A stretch of DNA of 64,000 bases from Cobetia amphilecti (GTDB lineage: Bacteria > Pseudomonadota > Gammaproteobacteria > Pseudomonadales > Halomonadaceae): NCBI RefSeq assembly GCF_030010415.1, contig NZ_JASCSA010000015.1; one strand, given 5' to 3'. How positions within the stretch are numbered: the stretch's first letter is position 1; every line of letters starts with the position of its first letter. Both the position numbers and the translations under genes were made by a program. This document shows, one piece after another, positions 8,975 to 19,578 of the stretch. The notes beneath the pieces are model-generated. The model made no database searches and was not told the DNA's origin. It saw only the letters and a list, made by a program, of their open reading frames with translations.

Positions 8975-9798
8975 GCCTGTTGAAAGAGATGGCCACGCGT
9001 GACCGCGTGTTCGACTTCCTGACCCCGCGCATCTCGCCGGTGGACGTGACCCACGGGCCGATCCTCTATCTGGAAGATGTCAGTGTCAGCTTCGATGGCT
9101 TCAAGGCGATCAATGACCTCAACCTGACCATCGACGATGGCGAGCTGCGCTGCATCATCGGCCCCAACGGCGCGGGCAAGACCACGATGATGGACATCAT
9201 CACCGGCAAGACGCGCCCTGACAGTGGCTCGGTGTGGTTCGGCAGCCGGCACGATCTACTGCGCATGAGTGAGCCCGAGATCGCCACCCTGGGCATCGGG
9301 CGCAAGTTCCAGAAGCCCACCGTCTTCGAGGCGCTCAGCGTATTCGAGAATCTCGAACTGGCCATGGCCACCGACAAGCGCATCTTTCCGACGCTGGCCG
9401 CGCGCATGAGCGGTGAGACCCGCGCCAGGATCGAGGAAGTGCTCGAGACGATTCACCTCAAGGAGTGGCATGCGCGCGAGGCGGGCATCCTGTCCCACGG
9501 CCAGAAGCAGTGGCTGGAGATCGGCATGCTGTTGATGCAGAAGCCGCGGCTGCTGCTGGTCGATGAACCGGTGGCCGGCATGACCGAGCAGGAGATGGAG
9601 CGCACCGCGGAGCTGCTGACCAGTCTGGCGGGACGCCAGTCGGTGGTGGTGGTCGAGCACGATATGGGCTTCGTGCGCTCCATCGCGCGCAAGGTCACGG
9701 TGTTGCATCAGGGCGCGGTATTGGCGGAAGGCAGCATGGATGCGGTATCGAGCGACCCGAAAGTCGTCGAGGTCTACCTGGGAGAGAGTGACGGATGA
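8971..9798 (+). CDS. urtD: Urea ABC transporter ATPase UrtD
   Basis: A 275-residue cytoplasmic ATPase of the LivG type. It has Walker A GPNGAGKTT near residue 67, the signature-region equivalent LSHGQKQWLEIGM, Walker B LLLVDEPVAGM, and the switch histidine in VVVVEHDMGF. The open frame extends upstream within urtC, but ATG 8971 is chosen because of the ATGA overlap with the urtC stop and the family length. It ends with another ATGA overlap into urtE. With UrtE it should power the UrtBC permease. Confidence 0.95.
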   Translation: MSLLKEMATRDRVFDFLTPRISPVDVTHGPILYLEDVSVSFDGFKAINDLNLTIDDGELRCIIGPNGAGKTTMMDIITGKTRPDSGSVWFGSRHDLLRMSEPEIATLGIGRKFQKPTVFEALSVFENLELAMATDKRIFPTLAARMSGETRARIEEVLETIHLKEWHAREAGILSHGQKQWLEIGMLLMQKPRLLLVDEPVAGMTEQEMERTAELLTSLAGRQSVVVVEHDMGFVRSIARKVTVLHQGAVLAEGSMDAVSSDPKVVEVYLGESDG

Positions 9799-10589
9799 CG
9801 CAAGCGCTGAACACCAAGGCACCGATGCCGAGCGGCGAGTCGCCGCTGCTGACCATCGACACGCTCAACCAGTTCTACGGGGAAAGCCACACGCTGTGGG
9901 ACCTGACGCTGGAGATTCCCGTTGGGCAATGTACCTGCGTGATGGGCCGCAACGGCGTAGGCAAGACCACGCTGATGAAATGCATCATGGGCGAGGAGAG
10001 CGTTCGTGACGGCAAGCTCCTGTACCGCGCCGATGCCAGTGGCAGCGATTCCGGTCGCGATGCCAGTAGCAATGAGCCGCTTGATCTGACGCGGCGCAAG
10101 CTCGAGGAGCGCGCGCGGCTGGGTGTCGGCTACGTCCCCCAGGGGCGGCAGATCTTCCCGATGATGACGGTGGAAGAGAATCTGCGCACCGGTCTTGCCG
10201 TGCGCCGGGATGGCCTGCGCCAGATTCCCGAGCGCATCTATGAGCTGTTTCCCGTGCTCAAGGAGATGCGTCACCGGCGCGGGGGCGACCTCTCAGGCGG
10301 CCAGCAGCAACAGCTCGCCATCGGCCGCGCGCTGGTGATCGAACCACGCCTGTTGATTCTCGATGAGCCCGGTGAGGGCATCCAGCCCAATATCGTCGCC
10401 CAGATCGGCGAGGTTATTCGCCGCCTGATCAAGGAGGACGGCCTGACGGTACTGCTGGTCGAGCAGAAGCTGCCCTTCGCGCGCAAGTACGCCGACCGCT
10501 TCGTGATCATGGATCGCGGCCGGCGGGTGGCCGAAGGCGAGATCGCGGCGCTGTCCGATGAACTCATCAAGCAGCACCTGACCGTATGA
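9795..10589 (+). CDS. urtE: Urea ABC transporter ATPase UrtE
   Basis: A 264-residue LivF-type ATPase. Walker A is GRNGVGKTT, the signature is LSGGQQQQLAIGRAL, Walker B is LLILDEPGEGI, and the switch His is replaced by Gln in LLVEQKLPF, as in many LivF/UrtE proteins. Relative to relatives there is a short Ser/Asp-rich insert around residues 80-95 (ADASGSDSGRDASSNE), probably a surface loop. The gene overlaps both urtD and ureD by ATGA, so transport and urease genes form one translationally coupled chain. Confidence 0.95.
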   Translation: MTQALNTKAPMPSGESPLLTIDTLNQFYGESHTLWDLTLEIPVGQCTCVMGRNGVGKTTLMKCIMGEESVRDGKLLYRADASGSDSGRDASSNEPLDLTRRKLEERARLGVGYVPQGRQIFPMMTVEENLRTGLAVRRDGLRQIPERIYELFPVLKEMRHRRGGDLSGGQQQQLAIGRALVIEPRLLILDEPGEGIQPNIVAQIGEVIRRLIKEDGLTVLLVEQKLPFARKYADRFVIMDRGRRVAEGEIAALSDELIKQHLTV

Positions 10590-11524
10590 CGATCCGGTGC
10601 GTGATTCCCGCTGACGGCGCGACGGATGCCGCGCGCAGTGAGGCCAATGCCTCCGGCCACCGCTTCGATGACCAGCGCCAGTGGCAGGCCTCGCTGGCGC
10701 TGCGGTTCGAGGCGGATGCGCGCGACACCAGTGATGGCGGGCGCACCATCACCCGCCTGACACGCAGACGTCATCATGGCCCGCTGCGTGTGCAGCGGCC
10801 CTTCTACCCCGAAGGCCGCCACGGCTGCTGCCACGTCTATCTGCTGCATCCTCCGGGTGGGCTGGTCAGCGGCGATGCGCTGCAGATCGAGGCAGAGGTG
10901 GAGGAGGGCGCGCATGTGCTGTTGACCACACCGGCGGCGGCCAAGCTCTACAAGGCGGACCGCAACGGCGTGGCCTGGGGCCAGCATACGCATCTCAAGG
11001 TCGCCGACGGGGCCACCCTGGAATGGCTGCCTCAGGAAACGCTGGCCTTCAATGGTTCGCGCGGTGAGCAGACCACCACCCTCGAGCTTGCCGGCTCTGC
11101 GCGCTGTCTGGGCTGGGAAGTGCTGGCACTGGGGCGCCCGGTCGGTGAGCTGCCCTTCGTCAGCGGCCATCTCGAACAACGTTTTCGCCTGACCCGCGAC
11201 GGCAAGCCAGTGTGGATCGAGCGCCAGTCGCTGGACCCGCTGCATCCGCGCTTCTCCGGGCGCTGGGGGCAGGGCGGCTGCAGTGTGCAGGCCACACTGT
11301 GGGCGGTCGGTCTCGAGGATGAAGCGGCGGCCATCGAGGCGCTGCGTGAGGCGTTGCCGGCTTCCCCGCGCTGGGCGGTGACCCGCCGCGAAGGCGTGTT
11401 GCTGCTGCGCTATCTGGGCCATGAACGCAACGAGGCCTGGGCGCTGTGCCAGCAGGCATGGCAGCTCCTGCGCCCCCTGATGACGGGGCTTGAGGCACAG
11501 GTGCCACGTATCTGGCTGACCTGA
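10586..11524 (+). CDS. ureD: Urease accessory protein UreD
   Basis: A 312-residue UreD/UreH-family protein, the scaffold that binds apo-urease and channels nickel from UreG with UreF. Family features include the LTRRRHHGPLRVQRPFYPEG segment, HPPGGLVSGD, LTTPAAAKLYK and the LPQETLAFNG box. It starts within the end of urtE (ATGA). The N-terminus is about 30 residues longer than the most compact homologues. It is followed 42 bp later by ureA. Confidence 0.95.
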   Translation: MTIRCVIPADGATDAARSEANASGHRFDDQRQWQASLALRFEADARDTSDGGRTITRLTRRRHHGPLRVQRPFYPEGRHGCCHVYLLHPPGGLVSGDALQIEAEVEEGAHVLLTTPAAAKLYKADRNGVAWGQHTHLKVADGATLEWLPQETLAFNGSRGEQTTTLELAGSARCLGWEVLALGRPVGELPFVSGHLEQRFRLTRDGKPVWIERQSLDPLHPRFSGRWGQGGCSVQATLWAVGLEDEAAAIEALREALPASPRWAVTRREGVLLLRYLGHERNEAWALCQQAWQLLRPLMTGLEAQVPRIWLT

Positions 11525-11566
11525 TCTCGAGAGACCCCACTGAATGACAACCACAAGAGCCACGAC

Positions 11567-11869
11567 ATGGAACTGACGCCAAGAGACAAGGACAAGCTGT
11601 TGCTGTTCACCGCAGCGCTGCTGGCGGAACGCCGCAAGGCCAAGGGCCTCAAGCTCAACTACCCGGAATCCATCGCCTTGATCAGCGCCGAGATTCTGGA
11701 AGGCGCCCGCGAAGGCTTGAGCGTGGCCGAGCTGATGGGGCGCGGCGCGGAGGTGCTGACCCGTGACGACGTGATGGAAGGCATCGCCGAGATGATTCCC
11801 GAAGTGCAGGTCGAGGCGACCTTCCCGGACGGCACCAAGCTGGTGACCGTTCACAACCCCATCGTGTGA
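11567..11869 (+). CDS. ureA: Urease gamma subunit
   Basis: A 100-residue structural subunit of urease, the standard bacterial gamma length. It begins MELTPRDKDKLLLFTAALLA and carries the conserved LNYPESIALISAEILEGAR and VQVEATFPDGTKLVTVHNPI segments. UreA, UreB and UreC assemble as the cytoplasmic (alpha-beta-gamma)3 enzyme that hydrolyses urea to ammonia and carbamate. It is followed 11 bp later by ureB. Confidence 0.98.
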   Translation: MELTPRDKDKLLLFTAALLAERRKAKGLKLNYPESIALISAEILEGAREGLSVAELMGRGAEVLTRDDVMEGIAEMIPEVQVEATFPDGTKLVTVHNPIV

Positions 11870-11880
11870 GGCGAGCAATC

Positions 11881-12210
11881 ATGATTCCCGGTGAATATCT
11901 GGTGGCGGACGGCGAGATCTCTCTCTGCGAGGACCGCCTGCGCACCACGCTCTCGGTCGGCAATACCGGCGACCGGCCGATCCAGATCGGCTCGCACTAT
12001 CACTTTGCCGAGGCCAATCCGGCGCTGGTGTTTGATCGCGAGGCCGCTCTCGGGCAGCGCCTGGACATTGCCGCCGGCACGGCGATTCGCTTCGAGCCGG
12101 GGCAGACGCGTGACGTCACGCTGATCCCCTTCGCCGGCAGCCGCCATATCTATGGCTTCCGCGGCGAGGTGATGGGGCAACTCAAGGATGACGGCAGTGT
12201 CGAGCGCTGA
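11881..12210 (+). CDS. ureB: Urease beta subunit
   Basis: A 109-residue urease beta subunit (MIPGEYLVADGEISL; GDRPIQIGSHYHFAEANPAL; FEPGQTRDVTLIPFAG), full family length. An in-frame GTG at 11866 would add five residues but overlaps the ureA stop. ATG 11881, preceded by GAGGCGAG, gives the family-typical MIPGE start and is preferred. Confidence 0.97.
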   Translation: MIPGEYLVADGEISLCEDRLRTTLSVGNTGDRPIQIGSHYHFAEANPALVFDREAALGQRLDIAAGTAIRFEPGQTRDVTLIPFAGSRHIYGFRGEVMGQLKDDGSVER

Positions 12211-12354
12211 GCGAGAGATGTCCCTTGCGACAAGGCGTCAGGCAATGACGCTGACAGGCATTCAGTTCGGAGCTCACTTGGCAACGGCAGTTCAGCAACT
12301 GCAGCTCAGAAGCGTTGGCTTAGAAGCTGTAGCTCAGGGATCAAGAGGCAACCC

Positions 12355-14058
<1,704 letters not shown>

Positions 14059-14106
14059 AGGCCTGTTTCAAGTGCCTGTTCTGACTCCCTATTCGAGATT
14101 GACGCC

Positions 14107-14772
14107 ATGATGGAACTGATACATCGCCTGCCAGACGCCAGTGGATCAGGCGACCCAGCGAGCGCTCACACCGATGCCGAGCCCCTCGACACCCTGACCC
14201 TGCCGCTGGAGCTGCGCATCCGCGGGCGCCTGCGAGCCACCACCGACGGCGGGCGCGAGGTCGGCCTGTTTCTGGATCGCGGCCCGGTACTGCGTGACGG
14301 CGATCGGCTGGCCTCGCGCGAGGGTGAGGTGATCCGCATCCGCGCCGCGGATGAGCCGGTAGTGACTGCCCACATCGCCGCCGGGCGCCCGATGGCCGCG
14401 CTCTGCTATCACCTGGGCAATCGCCATGTGCAGCTCGCCATCGGCATGCAGACGCCTGACGCTGGCGGTAGTGAAGGAAAGGACGAAGGAAAGGGCGAAG
14501 CAAAGGGTGAAACACAGAGCGCAACCGGCTGGGTGCGCTTCCCGCCGGATCACGTGCTGGAAGAGCTGGCCGAGCGTCTGGGCGCGACCCTCACCCATCA
14601 CGAGGCGCCCTTTGACCCTGAGCCGGGCGCCTATGCCCAGGCGGGGCAGGGGCATGCTCACTCACACGGTCATGGCCACGGCCACTCACATGCTCACGAC
14701 CATGCCCATGCCCATGAGCACAGCCACGGCCATTCTTACAGCCACGCCCATGAGCACACGCATGAGCACTGA
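14107..14772 (+). CDS. ureE: Urease nickel metallochaperone UreE
   Basis: A 221-residue UreE. The core has the peptide-binding domain (LRIRGRLRATTDGGREVGLFLDRG) and the metal-binding domain with the conserved His in CYHLGNRHVQLAI. The C-terminus carries a long histidine-rich tail in which about every second residue is His (19 His in some 40 residues, from near 14650). A Lys/Gly/Glu-repeat linker (GSEGKDEGKGEAKGE) lies at about residues 122-138. Such tails bind several nickel ions for storage or delivery to UreG. The end overlaps the start of ureF. Confidence 0.95.
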   Translation: MMELIHRLPDASGSGDPASAHTDAEPLDTLTLPLELRIRGRLRATTDGGREVGLFLDRGPVLRDGDRLASREGEVIRIRAADEPVVTAHIAAGRPMAALCYHLGNRHVQLAIGMQTPDAGGSEGKDEGKGEAKGETQSATGWVRFPPDHVLEELAERLGATLTHHEAPFDPEPGAYAQAGQGHAHSHGHGHGHSHAHDHAHAHEHSHGHSYSHAHEHTHEH

Positions 14773-15463
14773 TGCTATGGCGGGCCTGCCGGCGCAGGAG
14801 GATCTGGCGCTGCTGGGGCTGTTGCAGCTGGTGAGTCCGGCCTTGCCCATCGGCGCCTTTGCCTGGTCTCAGGGGCTGGAGAGTGCCTTCGAGCTTGGCT
14901 GGGTCACTCGGGAGCAGGAGCTTGGCGAGTGGATCGACGGCGTGCTGGAAGACGGGCTTGGCCGTTGCGAGCTGCCACTGTTGGTGCGTCTGCAGCAGGC
15001 GTGGGCCGAGGGGGATGCAGCGGCGCTCGACGAGTGGGATGGCTGGCTCAAGGCGACCCGTGAGACCGCCGAACTCAGCGATGAGGACGCGCGTCTCGGG
15101 GCGGCGCTGCTGCGCCTGCTCAGAAGTCTCGAGCTCGAACCGCCAGTGGCGCTGATGCCCCAGGCACCCGGCTACGTCACGGTGTTCGCCTGGGTGGCGC
15201 ATCAGCGTGGGGTGCCGCCGCGCCAGACCTTGATCGGCTTCGCCTGGGCCTGGCTCGAGAATCAGCTGGCGGTGGCCTGCAAGGCCATGCCACTGGGGCA
15301 CACCGCCGCCCAACGCCTGACCGAGCAGCTGCGCCCCCGCGTGGTGGAAATCGTCGCGCAGGCGCTTGAGCGTTTGGATGGTGAGCTTGGCCCGATATTG
15401 CCGGGGCTGGCGCTCGCCTCCGCCCAGCACGAAACACAATATTCCCGTCTGTTCAGGAGTTGA
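14762..15463 (+). CDS. ureF: Urease accessory protein UreF
   Basis: A 233-residue all-helical UreF, which with UreD and UreG forms the urease activation complex. Diagnostic sequence: LLQLVSPALPIGAFAWSQGLESAFELGWV near the N-terminus and VACKAMPLGHTAAQRL near the C-terminus. The frame is open far upstream through ureE. I prefer ATG 14762 (MSTDAMAGLPAQ), overlapping ureE by 11 bp. ATG 14777 is a possible alternative. Confidence 0.93.
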   Translation: MSTDAMAGLPAQEDLALLGLLQLVSPALPIGAFAWSQGLESAFELGWVTREQELGEWIDGVLEDGLGRCELPLLVRLQQAWAEGDAAALDEWDGWLKATRETAELSDEDARLGAALLRLLRSLELEPPVALMPQAPGYVTVFAWVAHQRGVPPRQTLIGFAWAWLENQLAVACKAMPLGHTAAQRLTEQLRPRVVEIVAQALERLDGELGPILPGLALASAQHETQYSRLFRS

Positions 15464-15544
15464 GCCAAGGCCGCCTGTCTTGAGGCGGCGGCGCCTGAAC
15501 CGACCGACATGAACGTCTGATATCTCACGAGAAAGGAAGCTGCC

Positions 15545-16183
15545 ATGAAGCATTGTCTACGCGTAGGAGTGGGTGGGCCGGTGGGCTCCGGCAAGACGGC
15601 GCTGCTGCGCCAGCTGTGTCTGGCCCTGCGCGATCATTACGACATCGGGGTGGTCACCAATGACATCTACACCCGCGAAGATGCCGATTTCCTGCTGCGC
15701 CATGAAGCGCTGGACGCGGACCGCATCCTCGGGGTCGAGACCGGTGGCTGTCCGCATACCGCGATTCGCGAGGATGCCTCGATGAACCTGGCCGCCATCG
15801 ATGATCTGCAGGCGCGACACCCGGACATGGAGCTGGTGCTGGTGGAATCCGGCGGCGACAACCTGTCCGCGACCTTCAGCCCCGAGCTTTCCGATCTCAC
15901 CCTCTATGTGATCGATGTCTCGGCAGGCGACAAGATTCCGCGCAAGGGCGGGCCGGGCATCACCAAGTCGGACCTTCTGATCATCAACAAGATCGACATC
16001 GCCGAGCAGGTGCATGCCTCGCTCGAGGTGATGGATCGCGATTCGCGCAAGATGCGCGGCGAACGGCCCTTCGTGTTCGCCAATCTGTATGACGGTGTCG
16101 GGCTGGAAGAGATCATCGCCTTCATTCTGGATCGCGGCATGCTGCCGGAGCGTCGCCCGCAAAAGCTGGCGGCACAGGCCTGA
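15545..16183 (+). CDS. ureG: Urease accessory GTPase UreG
   Basis: A 212-residue SIMIBI GTPase that supplies GTP energy and nickel to urease maturation. P-loop GGPVGSGKTALLRQ at residues 10-23, the metal-binding Cys-Pro-His in ETGGCPHTAIRED, VLVESGGDNLSATFSPEL, and the base motif INKIDIA. Starts at ATG 15545 with GAAAGGAAG upstream. It lies 81 bp after ureF. Confidence 0.97.
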   Translation: MKHCLRVGVGGPVGSGKTALLRQLCLALRDHYDIGVVTNDIYTREDADFLLRHEALDADRILGVETGGCPHTAIREDASMNLAAIDDLQARHPDMELVLVESGGDNLSATFSPELSDLTLYVIDVSAGDKIPRKGGPGITKSDLLIINKIDIAEQVHASLEVMDRDSRKMRGERPFVFANLYDGVGLEEIIAFILDRGMLPERRPQKLAAQA

Positions 16184-16285
16184 CGGCGCAGCGTTTTCTG
16201 CCACTTGTTTACGATTTATTGTCTCCCGACATTCGTCTCACCACGGGTGTCGGGGATTCATCATCATCTTGTTCAGGAATGACAC

Positions 16286-16870
16286 ATGAAGCGTTCTCAC
16301 TCCGCACTGCTTGCCACCTCGCTGCTGCTGGTGGCGACCTCGGCCTCTGCCCACCCCGGCCATGATGCCCAGGGGCTGATGGCGGGCCTGTCGCATCCCT
16401 TTACCGGGCTGGACCACCTGCTGGCCATGCTGGCCATCGGCATCTGGAGTGTGCGTCAGTCGCGGGCCTTGACGCTTGCCACGCCGCTGTTGATGGTCGT
16501 CGGCATGCTCGCTGGGGCGGGCATCGCGCTGCTCAGCGGTGGTCAGGCGCTGCATGCACTGATCGCCGAGCAGGGCATTCTGCTCTCGGTGCTGGTCTCC
16601 GGTGCGCTGGTGGCGCTGCTGATGCGTCTGCCGACCCTGGCTGGCGCCGTGATGGTCGCCGGCTTCATGGCCTGCCACGGTTTCGCGCATGCGCTGGAAA
16701 TGCCGGCGGCTGGCAGCGCTGCGGGCTACATGGCGGGCTTCGTGATCGCGACGCTGGCCCTGGCGTTGCTGGGCCGTGCAATCGGCCAGCGCCTGATGGG
16801 GGTACCTGCCATCGCTTCACGTCTGGTGGGCGGAGCGGTGATGGCCTCTGCCGTGATGATGGCGGTCTGA
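16286..16870 (+). CDS. ureJ: HupE/UreJ-family nickel permease
   Basis: A 194-residue membrane protein with an N-terminal signal or first membrane segment, followed by about six hydrophobic helices. The family signature HPFTGLDHLLAMLAIGIWSV is present, with HPGHDAQG just before it; these histidines are the presumed metal ligands. HupE/UreJ proteins are secondary nickel transporters, and the position at the end of the urease operon supports nickel supply for urease. A strong terminator follows. The preceding gap (16184-16285) holds a weak hairpin near 16224-16255. Confidence 0.92.
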   Translation: MKRSHSALLATSLLLVATSASAHPGHDAQGLMAGLSHPFTGLDHLLAMLAIGIWSVRQSRALTLATPLLMVVGMLAGAGIALLSGGQALHALIAEQGILLSVLVSGALVALLMRLPTLAGAVMVAGFMACHGFAHALEMPAAGSAAGYMAGFVIATLALALLGRAIGQRLMGVPAIASRLVGGAVMASAVMMAV

Positions 16871-16925
16871 TCGTCACCTGAGAGTTGCTCGCGGCCTAAA
16901 ACACACCGCTGATTGCACCACTTCA

Positions 16926-16956
16926 CGCCCCGCTGGCTTGCCAGCGGGGCGTTTTT
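16926..16956 (+). terminator. Terminator of the urea/urease operon
   Basis: Perfect 11-bp stem CGCCCCGCTGG / CCAGCGGGGCG around a CTTG loop, followed by five T. It marks the end of the urt-ure-ureJ transcript. Confidence 0.93.
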
Positions 16957-16992
16957 GTCTTCTGGAAGAAGGGGGTAAGGGATTGCCTTATG

Positions 16993-17015
16993 GAAATGTT
17001 ATAACGTATCATTTT
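16993..17015. promoter_or_regulatory. Zur-box-like operator
   Basis: A 23-bp imperfect palindrome with half-sites AAATGTTATA and TATCATTTT, matching the gammaproteobacterial Zur box (AAATGTTATA-N-TATAACATTT type). It sits about 155 bp upstream of the COG0523 GTPase gene and downstream of the preceding terminator. It predicts zinc-repressed expression. Confidence 0.75.
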
Positions 17016-17168
17016 GGGATCGAGCGGATGATGGCGCATTCCTCGACCGGCCGCGCAATCGTGCTTGCTGATGCAAGCCCTCTGTCAAGGGCTCTGACAA
17101 GGGCTCATGGACGTCATGCAGCACGTGATTCGGCGTGATGCCCCCTCGTGAATCCAAGGCAATGACTG

Positions 17169-18425
17169 ATGACAACTCTGCAATCGACTTCCTCTCCTGA
17201 CAGGCTCGCTTCACTGCCTCAGGCTCTGCCAGTCACTGTGCTGTCCGGCTTTCTGGGCGCCGGCAAGACGACGCTGCTCAATCATATCCTCGCCAACCGC
17301 GAAGGGCGCCGGGTGGCGGTGATCGTCAATGACATGAGCGAGGTCAACATCGATGCCGCCATGGTGCGTGGCGCGCCCGGTGCGGACAACGAGGTGACGC
17401 TCAATCGTGCCGAGGAGCAGCTGGTCGAGATGAGCAATGGCTGCATCTGCTGCACGCTACGTGAGGACCTGCTCATCGAGGTACGGCGACTGGCCGAGGA
17501 AGGGCGCTTCGATTGCCTGGTGATCGAATCCACCGGCATTTCCGAGCCGCTGCCGGTGGCGGAAACCTTCACCTTCGAGGACGAGGACGGCCAGTGCCTC
17601 TCCAGTGTCGCGCGTCTCGACACCATGGTCACGGTCGTGGATGGCGCCAACTTCCTGACCCAGTATCGCGAGGCGCAGTCACTGGCGGAAGCGGGGGAAA
17701 GTCTCGGCGAAGACGATGAGCGCAATGTCGCGGATCTGCTGGTCGATCAGATCGAATTCTGTGATGTGCTGTTGATCAGCAAGGCGGACCTGCTCGATGC
17801 CTCAAAGCTTGCTGAGCTGAGCGCGGTGCTGCGCTCGCTCAACCCGGAGGCCGAGATTCTGCCCATGGCGCAGGGCGCCGTGCCGCTTTCCAAGGTGCTG
17901 GATACCGGTCGCTTCAGTTTCGATCGTGCGCAGCAGGCACCGGGCTGGCTGAAGGAGATGCGCGGCGAGCACGTGCCGGAGACCGAGGAGTACGGCATCT
18001 CGAGCTTCTCCTACCATGCGCGCGTGCCATTCCATCCCGAGAAATTCCACCAGCTGCTTCACGGTGACTGGTTCGGTGGCAAGCTGCTGCGCTCCAAGGG
18101 CTTCTTCTGGCTGGCCACGCGCCCGCAGTTCGCGGGGCAGTGGAACCAGGCCGGTGGCATCGCGCACTACGGGTTCGGCGGCATGTTCTGGAAGGCAGTA
18201 CCTGAGGTCGAATGGCCAGAAGACCCCGAGTATCTGGAGTCGATCCGGGAAAAGTGGCAGGAGCCGTTTGGTGACATGCGCCAGGAGCTGGTATTCATCG
18301 GTCAGAACCTGGATGAAGCCCGTATCCGCCAGGCGCTGGATGAGTGTCTGCTCGATGACGCCACGCTGCTGGCGGGCAAAGAAGCCTGGCGTGACCTGCC
18401 GGACCCGTTCCCCGTCTGGGAATGA
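17169..18425 (+). CDS. COG0523/CobW-family zinc metallochaperone GTPase
   Basis: A 418-residue G3E-family P-loop GTPase. It has Walker A SGFLGAGKTTLLNHIL, the metal-binding CxCC motif in NGCICCTLREDLL, the ESTGISEP box, SKADLL as base motif, and a CobW C-terminal domain ending in WRDLPDPFPVWE. Proteins of this subtype (ZigA/YciC-like) deliver zinc to client enzymes during zinc starvation. The Zur-like box upstream supports that role over a cobalamin function. It lies between the urease operon terminator and its own terminator, so it is monocistronic. A role in nickel or urease assembly is possible but less likely. Confidence 0.92.
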   Translation: MTTLQSTSSPDRLASLPQALPVTVLSGFLGAGKTTLLNHILANREGRRVAVIVNDMSEVNIDAAMVRGAPGADNEVTLNRAEEQLVEMSNGCICCTLREDLLIEVRRLAEEGRFDCLVIESTGISEPLPVAETFTFEDEDGQCLSSVARLDTMVTVVDGANFLTQYREAQSLAEAGESLGEDDERNVADLLVDQIEFCDVLLISKADLLDASKLAELSAVLRSLNPEAEILPMAQGAVPLSKVLDTGRFSFDRAQQAPGWLKEMRGEHVPETEEYGISSFSYHARVPFHPEKFHQLLHGDWFGGKLLRSKGFFWLATRPQFAGQWNQAGGIAHYGFGGMFWKAVPEVEWPEDPEYLESIREKWQEPFGDMRQELVFIGQNLDEARIRQALDECLLDDATLLAGKEAWRDLPDPFPVWE

Positions 18426-18466
18426 GCGACGACACCTGAGTTTCTGATCTGCTGACACTCGCCTAG

Positions 18467-18503
18467 ACACCCCACTGATCCGCGATCAGTGGGGTGTTCT
18501 GTT
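18467..18503 (+). terminator. Terminator after COG0523 gene
   Basis: Perfect 14-bp stem ACACCCCACTGATC / GATCAGTGGGGTGT with a CGC loop, followed by TCTGTTT. Confidence 0.9.
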
Positions 18504-18575
18504 TCTACGTTCCTTGCAGAGATGGCCTTCCCGTTAAAGGCCGGCTGCCCATGCACGTCGGTTTCCCCCGGTGGG

Positions 18576-19475
18576 TCATGGAGTCAACTCATCACGGCTT
18601 GGCTGAGCGCTACGTCGCTTGAGCGATACCCAGAGGGGGAATGTCAGGGCAGAAGCGATGCAGAAAGTGCCAAGCCATTGAAGGGGCCCGAATGACTCGC
18701 CCATCCACACAAAACCCAGCACCGTTGCCGTCAGCGGGCTGAAGATACCCAGCAGTGATGCCGAAAAGGCGGGCAATCGCTGGATGCCGGCAAACCAGAG
18801 TCCATAGCCGAGCACTCCACCCGGCAGGATTAGGTAGCCATAGCCCAGCAGATGTTGCAGCTCGAGATTGGTCGGTATGCCTTCCGACCAGGCGGCCAGG
18901 GGCAGCAACAACAGTCCACCGAAGATCAATTGCCAGCCCGTCAGGCTCAATTGACTGACGTCGGGCGGACGTTGCCAGCGCTTGCTGAGTACGATGCCGG
19001 CGGCCATCGAGACAGCACCGATCAGCGCGATCCCGACCCCTGTCATGTCCAGCCCACCTTGGCCGGGATTGAGCAGCAGCACCACTCCGACCATGCCCAG
19101 TCCACACTGCATTGCGGCTGTCATGCTGAAGCCTGTCCCCAGCCACCAGCGGCTCAGCAGTAGAACCCACACCGACTGACTTGCCAGCAGTAAGGCGGCC
19201 ATGCTGCCGGGGATGCGGTAGGCAGCGGCAAATAGGCAGGTAAAGAAGAGTCCGATATTGAGAGTGCCCAGCACCATGGCCTTCACCCACCACCCTCCCG
19301 ACAAGGTCTGTCGAGTCCAGAGCAGAATCAGCATTCCCGCGGGCAGGGCGCGAATGGTGGCTGCGGTGAGTGGGGTGTCGGCAGGGAGAAGGGTCTGTGT
19401 CACCAGGTAAGTACTTCCCCATATGATCGGGGCCGTGGCGGTCATGGCGAGAACCTTCAGGTGTGAAGATGGCAT
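18576..19475 (-). CDS. DMT-superfamily (EamA) transporter
   Basis: A 299-residue inner-membrane protein with about ten hydrophobic segments arranged as two EamA repeats (APIIWGSTYLVTQTLL in the first; GILSPLTATVLGFVWMGE-like FSPLTATVLGFVWMGESF in the second). The substrate is unknown. DMT proteins of this kind export metabolites or amino acids. The start ATG 19475 follows GGAGAGAC. The gene is divergent from a MarR regulator, with an operator 19 bp upstream of its start, so it is the probable regulatory target. Confidence 0.88.
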   Translation of the reverse strand: MPSSHLKVLAMTATAPIIWGSTYLVTQTLLPADTPLTAATIRALPAGMLILLWTRQTLSGGWWVKAMVLGTLNIGLFFTCLFAAAYRIPGSMAALLLASQSVWVLLLSRWWLGTGFSMTAAMQCGLGMVGVVLLLNPGQGGLDMTGVGIALIGAVSMAAGIVLSKRWQRPPDVSQLSLTGWQLIFGGLLLLPLAAWSEGIPTNLELQHLLGYGYLILPGGVLGYGLWFAGIQRLPAFSASLLGIFSPLTATVLGFVWMGESFGPLQWLGTFCIASALTFPLWVSLKRRSAQPSRDELTP

Positions 19476-19493
19476 ATTTGTCTCTCCTTGAAG

Positions 19494-19511
19494 TATCTTT
19501 CTGAAAAGATA
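19494..19511. promoter_or_regulatory. MarR-type operator 1
   Basis: TATCTTTCTGAAAAGATA is a perfect 7-bp inverted repeat around 4 bp. It lies just before the EamA start, where bound protein would block transcription or initiation. A near-identical copy lies 54 bp away beside marR. Confidence 0.8.
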
Positions 19512-19547
19512 GATGTGAGAGTACTCGCAAACCCGCCGTCATCAAAG

Positions 19548-19565
19548 TATCTTTTTGGAAAGATA
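19548..19565. promoter_or_regulatory. MarR-type operator 2
   Basis: TATCTTTTTGGAAAGATA carries the same inverted repeat TATCTTT-N4-AAAGATA. It lies 14 bp before the marR start, so autoregulation is likely. Centre-to-centre spacing from operator 1 is 54 bp. Confidence 0.8.
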
Positions 19566-19578
19566 ACTGGGAGGTTTC

